Below are positions 53,469 to 62,463 of a DNA stretch of 64,000 nucleotides, one piece after another (position 1 is the first letter of the stretch; each line of letters opens with the position of its first letter). Both the position numbers and the translations under genes were made by a program. Source of the DNA: Corallococcus macrosporus DSM 14697 (GTDB lineage Bacteria > Myxococcota > Myxococcia > Myxococcales > Myxococcaceae); contig NZ_CP022203.1 in the NCBI RefSeq assembly GCF_002305895.1, positions 6,420,001-6,484,000 of the forward strand. Reading direction: 5' to 3'. Below the pieces are notes generated by a model that was not told where the DNA came from, did no database searches, and saw nothing but the letters and a program-made list of their open reading frames with translations.

Positions 53469-55493
53469 TCAGAACAGGTCGTGCGTGGGCCAGGCGCTGA
53501 CGCCGTTCACGACGTTCTTCATGAGGGTGTCGAGGTTGATGTCGGACGTCCCCGAGCCGGAGCTGTTGTTGGAGTTGGTCACCGCCGACCAGGCGAACTC
53601 CTCCGCGCCGGTGGGCCCGTAGCGGTCATCGGTGCGCATCAACAGGGCCCGGGTGCCCGGGATGTAGCCGCCGTGCCACCAGTTGGGGAAGCTGTTCACC
53701 GACCAGCCCTTGGCGTAGTTGACGGCGTTGCCCAGGGGGTCGAGCGCCGTCGTGCGCGTGGTCATCGTGGTGAGGGTGCTCGCGTTCAGCAGGTCCGGGA
53801 CGGTGGAGAAACCATCCGCGCGCACGGTGACACGCAGCAAGTCGATGGGCGTGACGACCCAGCCGCCGTGCGCATCCATGCGACGCACCGGCATGCCGTA
53901 CGGGTTGAAGGCCCCCGCGCCAAGTTGGTAGTAGACGGGCTCGTTGGACAGACGCGCGCTCAACGTATCCCCTCCCACGGCGAAGCTGGTGGCGCCGCTG
54001 GGTGCGAACACGTTCGCGCGCATATAGGCGTCATAGGTCATGCCGGTGACCCGCTCGATGATGCGGCCGAGGACGCTGTAGCCGAAGTTCGAATACTGGT
54101 ACGTCGTCCCAGGCGCGAACTCGAGCGGCACGTTCTGCAACACCCATTGGATGAGCTGCGCGTGCGACATGCCCGTGTTCATGAACATGGGGTCATTCGT
54201 GCCGTCGTCGCCGCTGTTGTCCCAGCCGCCCGCGGTGTGCTCGAGCAGGTGCTGGACCGTGATGTTCAGCACGCGGCTGTCCGCGTAGGTGCTCGGCGCG
54301 CCGAACGTCTCACCGAGCAATCCGCCCCGGCCGAAGACGCGGTCCGTCAGCCGGATCCGGCCGCTTTCAACCAGCCGCATGATGCCAATGGCCGTCATGG
54401 GCTTGGACACGCTGGCGACGCGGAAACGGTGGGAGGTGTTGACCGGGGTGTTGCTGGTCCGGTCGGCCAGGCCATACCCCTTGGCGAACACGAGGCGCCC
54501 CTTGCGGGTGATGGCCAGCGACAGGCCGACGGTGTTCGTGCTGGCCATCGCCTGCTCGACGGTGTCGTCGATGTGCTGCAGGTCGGCCGCGCTGAACGTC
54601 AGGTTCTGCCACAGCAGCGAGAACTCGGGCAGTCTCCCATTGTTGTGCGCCGCCACCAGGACGGGGCGATATCCCTGGTTCTTGAGGTCCGTCACCGCCT
54701 GCTGATACGCGGCGGAGGAGAGCCCGTGCCGCGCGACCATCGGAATCCCCGACGAAGCATGGAAGATGGCCGCGTAGCGGTCCGTGCCGCCCACGTTGTA
54801 GCTGCTGAGCTTGGCGAGCTGGTAGCCCTGGGTCGCGTTGGTGTTGAACGTGGACTGGTACTGGGACGCGGTCATCCCGTGATAGGCGCGCCAGGCCGGG
54901 CCGCTCGTCTTCTCCCAGATGGCCGCGTAGCGCTCCGCGCCGCCGGACGTGTAGCCACTCACGTGCGCGAGCCGGTAGCCCTGCCCCGTCCAGGTGTTGA
55001 ACTCCGTCTGGTACTGGGACGCGCTCAGGTCATGGCGGGCCACCCACGGGGAGCCACCGTCCACATGAAAGATGACCGCGAAGTAGGCGACGCCTCCGAC
55101 GCTGTACCCATTGACCACCGCCGGGCGGTAGCCCTGCGCGTTCTGATTGACGACGGTGGTCTGGTACTGCGCGGAAGTCAGCCCATGGTAGGCCCGCCAG
55201 GCCGGGCCGCTCGTCTTCTCCCAGATGGCCGCATAGCGGGCACTGCCCCCGTCTTCGTAACCGCTGACATAGGAGAGGCGATAGCCTTGCCCCACCCACG
55301 TACTGAACTCCGTCTGATATTGGGCGCTGGTGAGCGCATGGCGGGCAACCCAGGCATCATAGGGGCCGGCCAGCGCCTGGGACGCGGCACTGGCAGGGTC
55401 GTGGGACGCCTCCTCGGGAGCCCCGCACCCCACGAAGGATACGGCCAGCACGGACAGGGCCACCAGAAGCGGCCTCATGCTCAAAGGCTTCAT
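53469..55493 (-). CDS. Serine hydrolase (beta-lactamase/polyglycine hydrolase-like), lipoprotein
   Basis: A 674-residue protein. Signal MKPLSMRPLLVALSVLAVSF plus VGC gives a lipobox. Residues ~45-300 hold five or six tandem repeats of about 50 residues (ARHALTSAQYQTEFSTWVGQ, GYRLSYVSGYEDGG, RYAAIWEK), as in polyglycine hydrolases. The catalytic domain has the S-x-x-K motif in VASVSKPMTAIG, the tyrosine motif YSN in TYQYSNFGYSVLG and the HGG in NWWHGGYIPG. Such enzymes cleave glycine-rich peptide links. ATG 55493 has AGGAG ten bases upstream. Likely predation or self-cell-wall related. Confidence 0.88.
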   Translation of the reverse strand: MKPLSMRPLLVALSVLAVSFVGCGAPEEASHDPASAASQALAGPYDAWVARHALTSAQYQTEFSTWVGQGYRLSYVSGYEDGGSARYAAIWEKTSGPAWRAYHGLTSAQYQTTVVNQNAQGYRPAVVNGYSVGGVAYFAVIFHVDGGSPWVARHDLSASQYQTEFNTWTGQGYRLAHVSGYTSGGAERYAAIWEKTSGPAWRAYHGMTASQYQSTFNTNATQGYQLAKLSSYNVGGTDRYAAIFHASSGIPMVARHGLSSAAYQQAVTDLKNQGYRPVLVAAHNNGRLPEFSLLWQNLTFSAADLQHIDDTVEQAMASTNTVGLSLAITRKGRLVFAKGYGLADRTSNTPVNTSHRFRVASVSKPMTAIGIMRLVESGRIRLTDRVFGRGGLLGETFGAPSTYADSRVLNITVQHLLEHTAGGWDNSGDDGTNDPMFMNTGMSHAQLIQWVLQNVPLEFAPGTTYQYSNFGYSVLGRIIERVTGMTYDAYMRANVFAPSGATSFAVGGDTLSARLSNEPVYYQLGAGAFNPYGMPVRRMDAHGGWVVTPIDLLRVTVRADGFSTVPDLLNASTLTTMTTRTTALDPLGNAVNYAKGWSVNSFPNWWHGGYIPGTRALLMRTDDRYGPTGAEEFAWSAVTNSNNSSGSGTSDINLDTLMKNVVNGVSAWPTHDLF

Positions 55494-55690
55494 GCTCAAG
55501 AACTCCTGCTTGACGTTGGTACCGCCACCAGGAAACAAAGCCAGCGTGGAGTTCCCCTCACCCGAGGACAGCGAAAAGAGCGCCCACTCGCGCGCGCGGT
55601 GCGCTCGTGGCGGTCCGCTGAGGTGCAGGGGCTCCATCGCCGGTGCCGACCCGGGGCCCAACGCGATTCGCCTTGGGTAAGGTTCGCGCC

Positions 55691-56068
55691 ATGCCCAGCC
55701 TTCGCGCCTGTCGGCGCTTCGCCGCGTCTCTCATGTTCGCTTCGTCGGCCGTCACCGCGCAAGCCGCGGAGGTCTCCACCGCCCAACGGGTGGAGACCAC
55801 GCCGGGCCTTTCGCCCGACGACATCCGCCCGCTGTCGGGCGACGACCGGCTGCCCTCCCCAGACGCCTGGCGCACAGCCCTCAAGCGCCTGCTTTCCGAG
55901 CGCGGCCCCCGCATGGCCCCCAGCGTGCGCCATGGCGTGGAGGCGGTGCTCTCCATCAACATGCGAGACGCCGCCGAGCTGATTGAAAACTCGATGAACG
56001 AGGCCATGGCTTCGCGAATCGACTGCCCGAGGCTCCGCGCCTGGAAGCAGGTGTCGCGCATGGATTGA
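55691..56068 (+). CDS. Small secreted protein, 125 aa
   Basis: Starts MPSLRACRRFAASLMFASSA, a signal peptide ending AQAA. The mature part is helical at the C-terminus (INMRDAAELIENSMNEAMAS). It shares an approximately 200-bp divergent gap with the serine hydrolase gene. No family recognised. Confidence 0.65.
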   Translation: MPSLRACRRFAASLMFASSAVTAQAAEVSTAQRVETTPGLSPDDIRPLSGDDRLPSPDAWRTALKRLLSERGPRMAPSVRHGVEAVLSINMRDAAELIENSMNEAMASRIDCPRLRAWKQVSRMD

Positions 56069-56159
56069 CGCGGCAGCCCGCGCTCCCCCACACCGCCGCG
56101 CACATCCGCGCCGTGGAACAGGGAGCCACGGCGCGGAGGCGGGAGTCACAACAACGCCA

Positions 56160-57608
56160 CTACGGCATGGGCCGCGAGCCCGCTGAGGGCGCGGACGGAA
56201 CCGCGGGCCAGCCATTGGCCCAGGTGATGGCGTCCACGAGCATCACCCGCGCGGTGTGGCCGCTGTTCCACGCGTGGTAGACCATGACCATGTCTCCGCC
56301 CGGCCCGGTGACGACGGAGTTGTGTCCCGGCCCCGTCCAGCCGCCACCCGTCTTGAGAATCGGCGAGCCCAGCTTCGTGTACGGGCCCAGGGGGCTCGTC
56401 GCCCGCGCGACGCCCACGGCGTAGGTGCCGTTGTAATAGGTATTGCCGCTATAGAAGAGGTAGTAGTAGCCGCCTCGAGCGACGACCCACGGCGCCTCGA
56501 CGACGCCGCCCTCCCAGGAGAGGTTGTTGGTGATGAGCGTCTGGCGCGTGCCCACCAGCGACAGGCCATCCGCGGACAGCGCCTGCCCGTAGATGGGCGT
56601 GGGCTGTCCCACCGCGTTGCCGTCCGCCTTCCACACCAGGTATGGCGCCCCGGTGGTGCTCGTGAAGAAGGTGGCGTCAATCATCCCCATCCCCGCGTCA
56701 TGCACGAGCGGCCGGCCGATGTCCGTGTAGGGCCCGAGCACGCTCGCCGACGTCGCCGCGCCAATGGACAGCTTCCCGTTCGAGTGCCGCGCGGTGAAGT
56801 AGGCGATGTAGCGCGTCCCCACCTTGTGGATTTCCGGCGCCCAGAAGTCGCCCGTCGCCCAGGTGGGCTTCGACGCCGACGGGAAGATGAAGCCCGCGCT
56901 CGTCCACGTCACCAGGTCCGTCGACGTGCGCAGGGCGAACGCGTTCGCCGCGCCGCCGGACGTGCACGCCGCGACGTACCGCGCCCCATCCCGGATGACG
57001 CCCGGGTCCGCGCAGCCCACGGGGACCACCGGGTTCTGGTACAGCCCGCCACACCCCGTGTACCGGAAGGACATGCCGCACGCGCCCGCGCCGCTGAAGT
57101 ACGGCTTCCACCCGTTGGAGAGCACCGCGTATGAGTTGCTGCCTTCGTTCGTGCAGGTCCGCCCCCAGAACACGCGCCCGCTCACGTCGTCGTACTGCGC
57201 GGTGTGTCCCGACGGGTGCAGCCACGACGCGGCATAGGTGACGCGCGTCGAACACGCGGCGGCCCCGGCGCAATCCGTGTCGAGCGCCATGACACACGCG
57301 TCGTTGCCGGCGAAGTACGGCTTCCACCCGTTGGAGAGCACCGCGTACGAATTGCTGCCCTCGTTGACACAGGTGCCATCCCACGTCACCAGGCCACTCG
57401 CGTTGTCATGCTGCGCGGTGTGCCCGGAGGGCCGAATCCACCGCTCGCCGTAGGTGATGCGCGTGTTGCACGCGAGCGGCGCGCCCGCGGTGCCTGCCGG
57501 GGACTCCTCCGCGAGCGGGGTGTCGATGCGCTCATCGCCACAGCCGGATGCGAAGGGAGAGACGGCGCACACCAGCGTGAGCGCCAGGCTGCGAGGGAAC
57601 TTCCTCAT
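56160..57608 (-). CDS. GH43-like glycoside hydrolase with N-terminal Cys repeats
   Basis: A 482-residue secreted protein: signal MRKFPRSLALTLVCAVSPFASGC. Two ~65-residue repeats follow (CNTRITYGERWIRPSGHTAQ and CSTRVTYAASWLHPSGHTAQ, each with GSNSYAVLSNGWKPYF), perhaps carbohydrate-binding. From about residue 195 a five-bladed propeller of family GH43 type: NPVVPVGCADPGVIRDGARY (catalytic base Asp), FWAPEIHKVGTRYIAYF, GMIDATFF, VEAPWVVARGGYYYLFYSG (acid Glu). Substrates in the family are arabinans or xylans. Confidence 0.85.
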   Translation of the reverse strand: MRKFPRSLALTLVCAVSPFASGCGDERIDTPLAEESPAGTAGAPLACNTRITYGERWIRPSGHTAQHDNASGLVTWDGTCVNEGSNSYAVLSNGWKPYFAGNDACVMALDTDCAGAAACSTRVTYAASWLHPSGHTAQYDDVSGRVFWGRTCTNEGSNSYAVLSNGWKPYFSGAGACGMSFRYTGCGGLYQNPVVPVGCADPGVIRDGARYVAACTSGGAANAFALRTSTDLVTWTSAGFIFPSASKPTWATGDFWAPEIHKVGTRYIAYFTARHSNGKLSIGAATSASVLGPYTDIGRPLVHDAGMGMIDATFFTSTTGAPYLVWKADGNAVGQPTPIYGQALSADGLSLVGTRQTLITNNLSWEGGVVEAPWVVARGGYYYLFYSGNTYYNGTYAVGVARATSPLGPYTKLGSPILKTGGGWTGPGHNSVVTGPGGDMVMVYHAWNSGHTARVMLVDAITWANGWPAVPSAPSAGSRPMP

Positions 57609-57753
57609 TGGAACCACCTCCAGATGGAGGTGTGCGAGCTATCATGAATTCACTGAAAAGCAGATAAAACGACTTTAGATATCCCACCAATGTCCTTCAG
57701 TCGACCCACCACCTGTTCGTCCGCCGAGAGCCGACGGACGCCGCGGACGAAGG

Positions 57754-58245
57754 TCACGCACCGGCGCCGCGCCGGAGCCAGCTCAGCGCCTGGAGCGCCG
57801 CGAACCAGGCCCCGGCCACGAGCACATGGCGCAGGTGGTTCATCCGGGCCCAGGTCGTCGCGGTGTCCACGGACGCAGCGGTGTCGGGCGCCTGCATGAG
57901 CCCGAACATCGTCGGGATGAAGTAAGAGAACGTGAGGAGCCTATCGACGAGTGCCGCCACCGCGGCCACCAGCCACCAGGTGCGCACCGGCCCCGTGGCC
58001 CGGGAGGCGAGGTACAGGCTCGCCAGGGTGAGGAGGGTCATGGGCCCGGTGGTGACGAACGCCCAGAAGCGGAGGCCGACGTCGTCCTGCCGCGCGGCGT
58101 CCGCGGACCAGTGGCCGCCGGCGGCATCGAGCCACCGGGGCAGTGAGATGCGGTGCTCGTAGAGGCCCGCGCCAAACGCGATGCCGAGGTTGAGCACGAA
58201 GAGCCACAGGACGATTGCCGCGACGGAGTGCTTCAGGTTGATCAT
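57754..58245 (-). CDS. Four-helix membrane protein, 163 aa
   Basis: Starts MINLKHSVAAIVLWLFVLNL; four membrane segments are visible (about residues 8-28, 65-85, 90-112, 137-155). I see an overall resemblance to DUF1772-type proteins, which are often near or fused to regulators; this is a weak recollection. It is divergent from the regulator gene at 58323 with a 77-bp gap, so the pair probably shares a control region. The product of the regulator may control this gene. Confidence 0.7.
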   Translation of the reverse strand: MINLKHSVAAIVLWLFVLNLGIAFGAGLYEHRISLPRWLDAAGGHWSADAARQDDVGLRFWAFVTTGPMTLLTLASLYLASRATGPVRTWWLVAAVAALVDRLLTFSYFIPTMFGLMQAPDTAASVDTATTWARMNHLRHVLVAGAWFAALQALSWLRRGAGA

Positions 58246-58322
58246 GGTGCCAGGGTGCTCCGGAAGCGCGCGGCCGTCTTTCCCACCCTTGGGTCGTTTT
58301 TCTTCTTCCTGCGGAGTTCTGA

Positions 58323-59111
58323 ATGGGTCCCCCACCCTCCCTGCTCGAGCGGATCGGCACCGACGTCGTCCAGTTCCAGGATGCATCCGCGGCATTCGAC
58401 GCCACCGTGGGAGAGGTCCTCGCGCTCGGCCGAGCGGACCTGGCGTGCCTCACGCAGCTTCAGTTCGGAGGCCCCACGCCCTTGAAGGCCGTCCCGCCGG
58501 GGACGGATGTCGCGCGGCTGGAGCTCGCGGGCTACGTGGAGAAGGAGGGAGCCGGCGCTGCCCGGCGGCTGGTGCTCACGGCGCATGCTCGCGCGTGGAT
58601 TGAAACGCTCTGGGGGCCGCTGCAAGCGGACGGGTACGCGCTCATGGCGGCACTGCCAGAGGAGCACCTGCGAATCGTCGCGAGGTTCCTCACCGCCGCG
58701 CGGGCGCTCCAGGACCGGCACGCGTCCCGGGTGGCGAAGCTGCTCCAGGAACCGGGGCGTTCCCGGGCGGCCCGCCAGCGAGGCGGCCTGTCTCCCGCGG
58801 CGCTGCACCGCGTGAAGCTCTATGTCGAAGCCCACCTCGCGCAGCGAATCCCCGTGGGGGCGCTGGCCCGCCGCGCCGGACTGAGCGTCTTCCACTTCAC
58901 CCGCGCGTTCCGTCAGTCCACCGGGATGACGCCCCATGCCTGGGTGCAACATCGGCGCGTGGAGCGGGCGCGCGAGCTGCTGCGCCAATCCACGCGGCCC
59001 CTGGGCGACATCGCGCTCGCGGTCGGCTTCGGTTCACAGAGCCACTTCACCACTGTGTTCCGCCGAATCACGGGATTGACGCCCGCCGTGGTTCGCCGCG
59101 ACGCGCGCTGA
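58323..59111 (+). CDS. MarR-like plus AraC-type transcriptional regulator
   Basis: A 262-residue fusion. The N-terminal ~130 residues resemble a MarR winged helix (LARADLACLTQLQFGG as LGRADLACLTQLQFGG; ARLELAGYVEKEGAGAARRL; LTAHARAWIETLWGPL). The C-terminal ~100 residues are a classic AraC double helix-turn-helix (VGALARRAGLSVFHFTRAFR; GMTPHAWVQHRRVERARELL; LGDIALAVGFGSQSHFTTVF). Regulates target genes by a ligand unknown here. Adjacent divergent membrane protein gene at 57754 is a likely target. Confidence 0.85.
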   Translation: MGPPPSLLERIGTDVVQFQDASAAFDATVGEVLALGRADLACLTQLQFGGPTPLKAVPPGTDVARLELAGYVEKEGAGAARRLVLTAHARAWIETLWGPLQADGYALMAALPEEHLRIVARFLTAARALQDRHASRVAKLLQEPGRSRAARQRGGLSPAALHRVKLYVEAHLAQRIPVGALARRAGLSVFHFTRAFRQSTGMTPHAWVQHRRVERARELLRQSTRPLGDIALAVGFGSQSHFTTVFRRITGLTPAVVRRDAR

Positions 59112-59411
59112 CACCGACCTCCCATTCGACGTCACAGGCCACGCGGCGCCTCATCGGCGCGCTGTACGCTGGGCAGGGCCTGTACGACACCGGGGACACC
59201 TTCGGTCGGCGGGCCACGGAGCTGGAAGACAAGTCCCTGGCTCGCCGGGAGCCTCCATGGGCGCCTGCGCCGTGCCGACCCGCCGTGTCCAGGAAGGGCC
59301 CACGCGCTGCTGGGCACGTGCACGGCCACCTGCCGCTCCCCACGCTGTCCTCACGGCTCACGTTTCCCTGAGGAGGACGCTCGAGGACCTCCAGGAGCTC
59401 AAGAGGAAGTC
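59112..59411. other. Spacer before the protease-nuclease gene
   Basis: Exactly 300 bp. The sequence holds no supported gene and shows no clear hairpin or repeat. Confidence 0.35.
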
Positions 59412-62088
59412 ATGGAAATCAATGGATTGATGCCATTCACATTTCACCGGCATGACTGCCCCCAGGTGGCAGCGGCGCTCCGGCCCATCAGAGGCCTGGC
59501 ACTCTCTCCAACAGATGAAGCCCCCACCCTGGCCTCGCTCGACGCGGAGACAGCGGCCAGGCGCTATCTCGACAAGGCCTTCGCCAGTCCACAGCTCCCG
59601 GGCTTCAACCCCATCGTGGTCCAGCGCCACGAGAACGAATACCGCACGCTCGGCGCCGAGGCGATTCCGCTCACCGGGACCACCATGGTGAAGTTCCGCC
59701 AGCTCTTCGGGAACATCCCCGTCTACGGCTCGCTGGTTTCAGTTGAGTTGGATGAGAACAACGAGCTCCTCAACCTCAACGCCGCTCGCGGCGAGCCCTC
59801 CGGCGTGAATCCGGTGGCGACGCAATCCCCAGCCCAGGCACTGAAAGTCGTCGAAGACGCGGCCGGATACCAGCGGGGCGCTCTCCAGGCCGTCCCCACC
59901 CTTCAATACTACTTCGACCCGAAGGACATGCGGTGGAGGCTGGCCTACACGGTCGAGAATGTACCGAGCCGTAAATCAAACAACCTCCGAGCCCCTGCCC
60001 TCTTTGACTATGTGGTGGACGCGCATACGGGCGCGTTGATCGCCACCCTGCCGCACCCGCAGGGGCTGGACTTCAAGCAGACGGAATCCACCGGACAACG
60101 ACGGCATTCCAGCCCCGCGCTGTCTCGCGCCAGGGATACGGGATGTTCAGAAGCCGCTCATGATGAACTCGGAAAGGAGCGCCAGGTCCAGTGCAAGCTG
60201 AAGGAGGGGCGCTTCATCCTCGTGGACGAGGACCTCAACATCCACACGCACGACGCGCGCTTCCGCGACATCCAGCTCGACGACGAGTCCTTGCCGGGCG
60301 ACTACGTCACGCGGCCACCCGGGACCTGGTCCGCGGCAGGAGTCAGCGCACACGCCAACGCCACCGAGGTCGCTCGCTTCCTGCGAGATGTCCTCAAGCG
60401 CAACAGCCTCGACAACAAAGGGGGCCCCATCATCTCCTCCATCAACTGCTGCTATTTGAATGGGCAGCAGGGACAAGAATGGCGAAACGCGGCGTGGGTT
60501 CACTCCCAGATGGCCTACGGCCAGCGAATGCAGGGTGGCAGGCTCATCTCCTACGCCACCGCGCTGGACGTGGTCGCTCACGAAATCTTCCACGGACTCA
60601 CGGCTCACACCGCGAACCTGCTGTACGAAGGGCAGACCGGCGCACTCAATGAGTCCTACTCCGACATCTTCGGAATCATTGTTTCGAACTTCCACAAGCC
60701 TGACATCACGAAGTGGGACTGGCAGATGGGTGAGGAGCTGGAGGGAACGGGGATCCCCCTCAGGGACCTGCGTTCACCGAAACGACGCAACCATCCAGAG
60801 CACATGGATGAGTACCAGCATCTCTCGTCCGATCATGGTGGCGTGCACACCAACAGCAGCATCCACAATCGCGCGGCCTACCTCATGCTGACGGCCACCG
60901 ACGCGGCGGGGCAGCCCCTCCTGAAGCCGGAGGAGGTTGCCGCCCTCTTCTACATCACGCTCACCCAGCACCTCTCTCGCACCTCCACCTTCAGTGACAG
61001 CCGCCGCGGGATGGACTCCGCCGTCCTCAGCCTCTTCCGCGACGACCCGGCGCGTGAAACGAAGCGTGAGGCCGTCTCACGTGCCTTCGAACGGGTCGGG
61101 ATTTCACCCACCCCGACCGGGAAAAGCGTTGGCGCCCCGGGGACCCAGGCGTCCTCCCCCTTTCTCCTGAACGACGTGCAGGAAGTCGCCGCCGTCAGCA
61201 GGCCCCCGCAATTCCTCATCCCCTACTCGGCGAGCTTCCTGGGCGACGGCTTCCAGGTCCCGCTGCCCGAGCTGACAGCACGGACGCGCGACGAGGCGTA
61301 CGCGGGTGGTCAGGTGATGGACTACGTCCACTTCTCCCTGGCGCTGCACGAACGTCGCCGCACCGCCCTCTACACGGCGTGCAACATCGACGCGGCGCAC
61401 ATGGTCCGGCTGGGGCGCCAAGGGCTCCCGTGGATGCTGGACCCGCGAATCCCAACCCAGGCGCAACTGGGGCCGGCGTACTACGCAGGCAACGCGTGGG
61501 ACCGAGGCCATCTCGTCCGGCGACAGGACCCCATCTGGGGCCCGGTTGCCGAGGCGCGTCGGGCCAATGAAGCCACCTTCTACTTCACCAACGCCGCCCC
61601 CCCAACATGCCAACTTCAACCAGGATGAGTGGCTCGTGCTGGAGGACTGGGTGCTCGAACACGCCTCAGAGTACGCCTACCGGCTTTGCGTCTTCACCGG
61701 CCCCGTGCTGAGCGACGACGACCCGCCGCTGCGCGATGCGCAGATTCCGGCGGGCTTCTGGAAGGTCGTGGTCCTGCGCGACGCCACGGCGGGAGGCGCG
61801 GACCTGTCCGTGGTCGCCTTCTTCATGAAGCAGACGGAGATGTTGCACGACAAGCTCGGAAAGAAGCTGCTGCAGCTCCAGCGCTACCAGGTGACGCTGC
61901 CGGCAATCGAGGCCTGGACGGGCCTGGATTTCGGTGCGCTGAAGAACGCGGATGAACTGGCATGGGCGCCCGCCGCGCTGCGCGCGGACGTGCCCTCCGA
62001 GTCCTACCGGCGCCTCACCGGGCCCCAGGACCTCGTCTTCAGCGGCGAGCGGCGGCGCGCGGTAGGCCGGCGCATCCTCCCCGGGTGA
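59412..62088 (+). pseudogene. M4 metalloprotease-DNA/RNA endonuclease fusion, frameshifted
   Basis: Residues 1-~570 form a thermolysin-like (M4) protease: a FTP-type propeptide (FNPIVVQRHENEYRTLG, NIPVYGSLVSVELDENNELL), zinc motif VVAHEIFHGLTAHTANL with the third ligand in GALNESYSDIFG, and the catalytic HTNSSIHNRAAYLML. From ~600 it runs into a NUC-type non-specific endonuclease: ALYTACNIDAAHM and catalytic NAWDRGHLVRRQD. At 61597-61603 the run of seven C shifts the frame, and the original frame ends at 61628. One fewer C gives TFYFTNAAPQHANFNQDEW and continues to the stop at 62088 (KVVVLRDATAGGADLSVVAF). No signal peptide. Confidence 0.82.
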
Positions 62089-62189
62089 TACCCTGGCGCC
62101 CCCGCGGGAGCCGAGGCACGGAGGCCCCGCGGGCCGGAAGCACTGGGGCCGCTTGCGGCAGAGAACCGAAGCGCGCCCCCGTGCATCCT

Positions 62190-62429
62190 TCACTGGATGT
62201 CGGAGTCAGGGGGACTGAGTCGAACCGAGCGTTGCGCTTCGACCGTCGCTCCCCTGACAGCGCTGAGGGACGGAAGCCGGTCAGGCTCCGCGCTTCCCAG
62301 CACCACCCCGGACTCCTCGAGCACCTGCTCAATCTCCAAGCCCGCGGCTTGAAGCCGCGCGATGACGTCCTCGAAGCGGTCCGGAGGTGCGGCGTCTATC
62401 AGGACGGAGACCGACGTTTTCCCGGGCAT
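62190..62429 (-). CDS. Small protein, possible I9-like protease inhibitor, 79 aa
   Basis: MPGKTSVSVLIDAAPPDRFE, then DVIARLQAAGLEIEQVLEES and VVLGSAEPDRLPSLSAVRGA, follows a beta-alpha-beta-beta-alpha pattern of a small ferredoxin-like fold, as in subtilisin propeptides/I9 inhibitors. It starts 35 bp after the subtilisin-like gene on the same strand, suggesting a co-transcribed inhibitor of it. This is inference from fold pattern and position. Confidence 0.6.
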   Translation of the reverse strand: MPGKTSVSVLIDAAPPDRFEDVIARLQAAGLEIEQVLEESGVVLGSAEPDRLPSLSAVRGATVEAQRSVRLSPPDSDIQ

Positions 62430-62463
62430 CGGTGCGCTCGTACGAAGGAGAGGGAGCCGTGGC

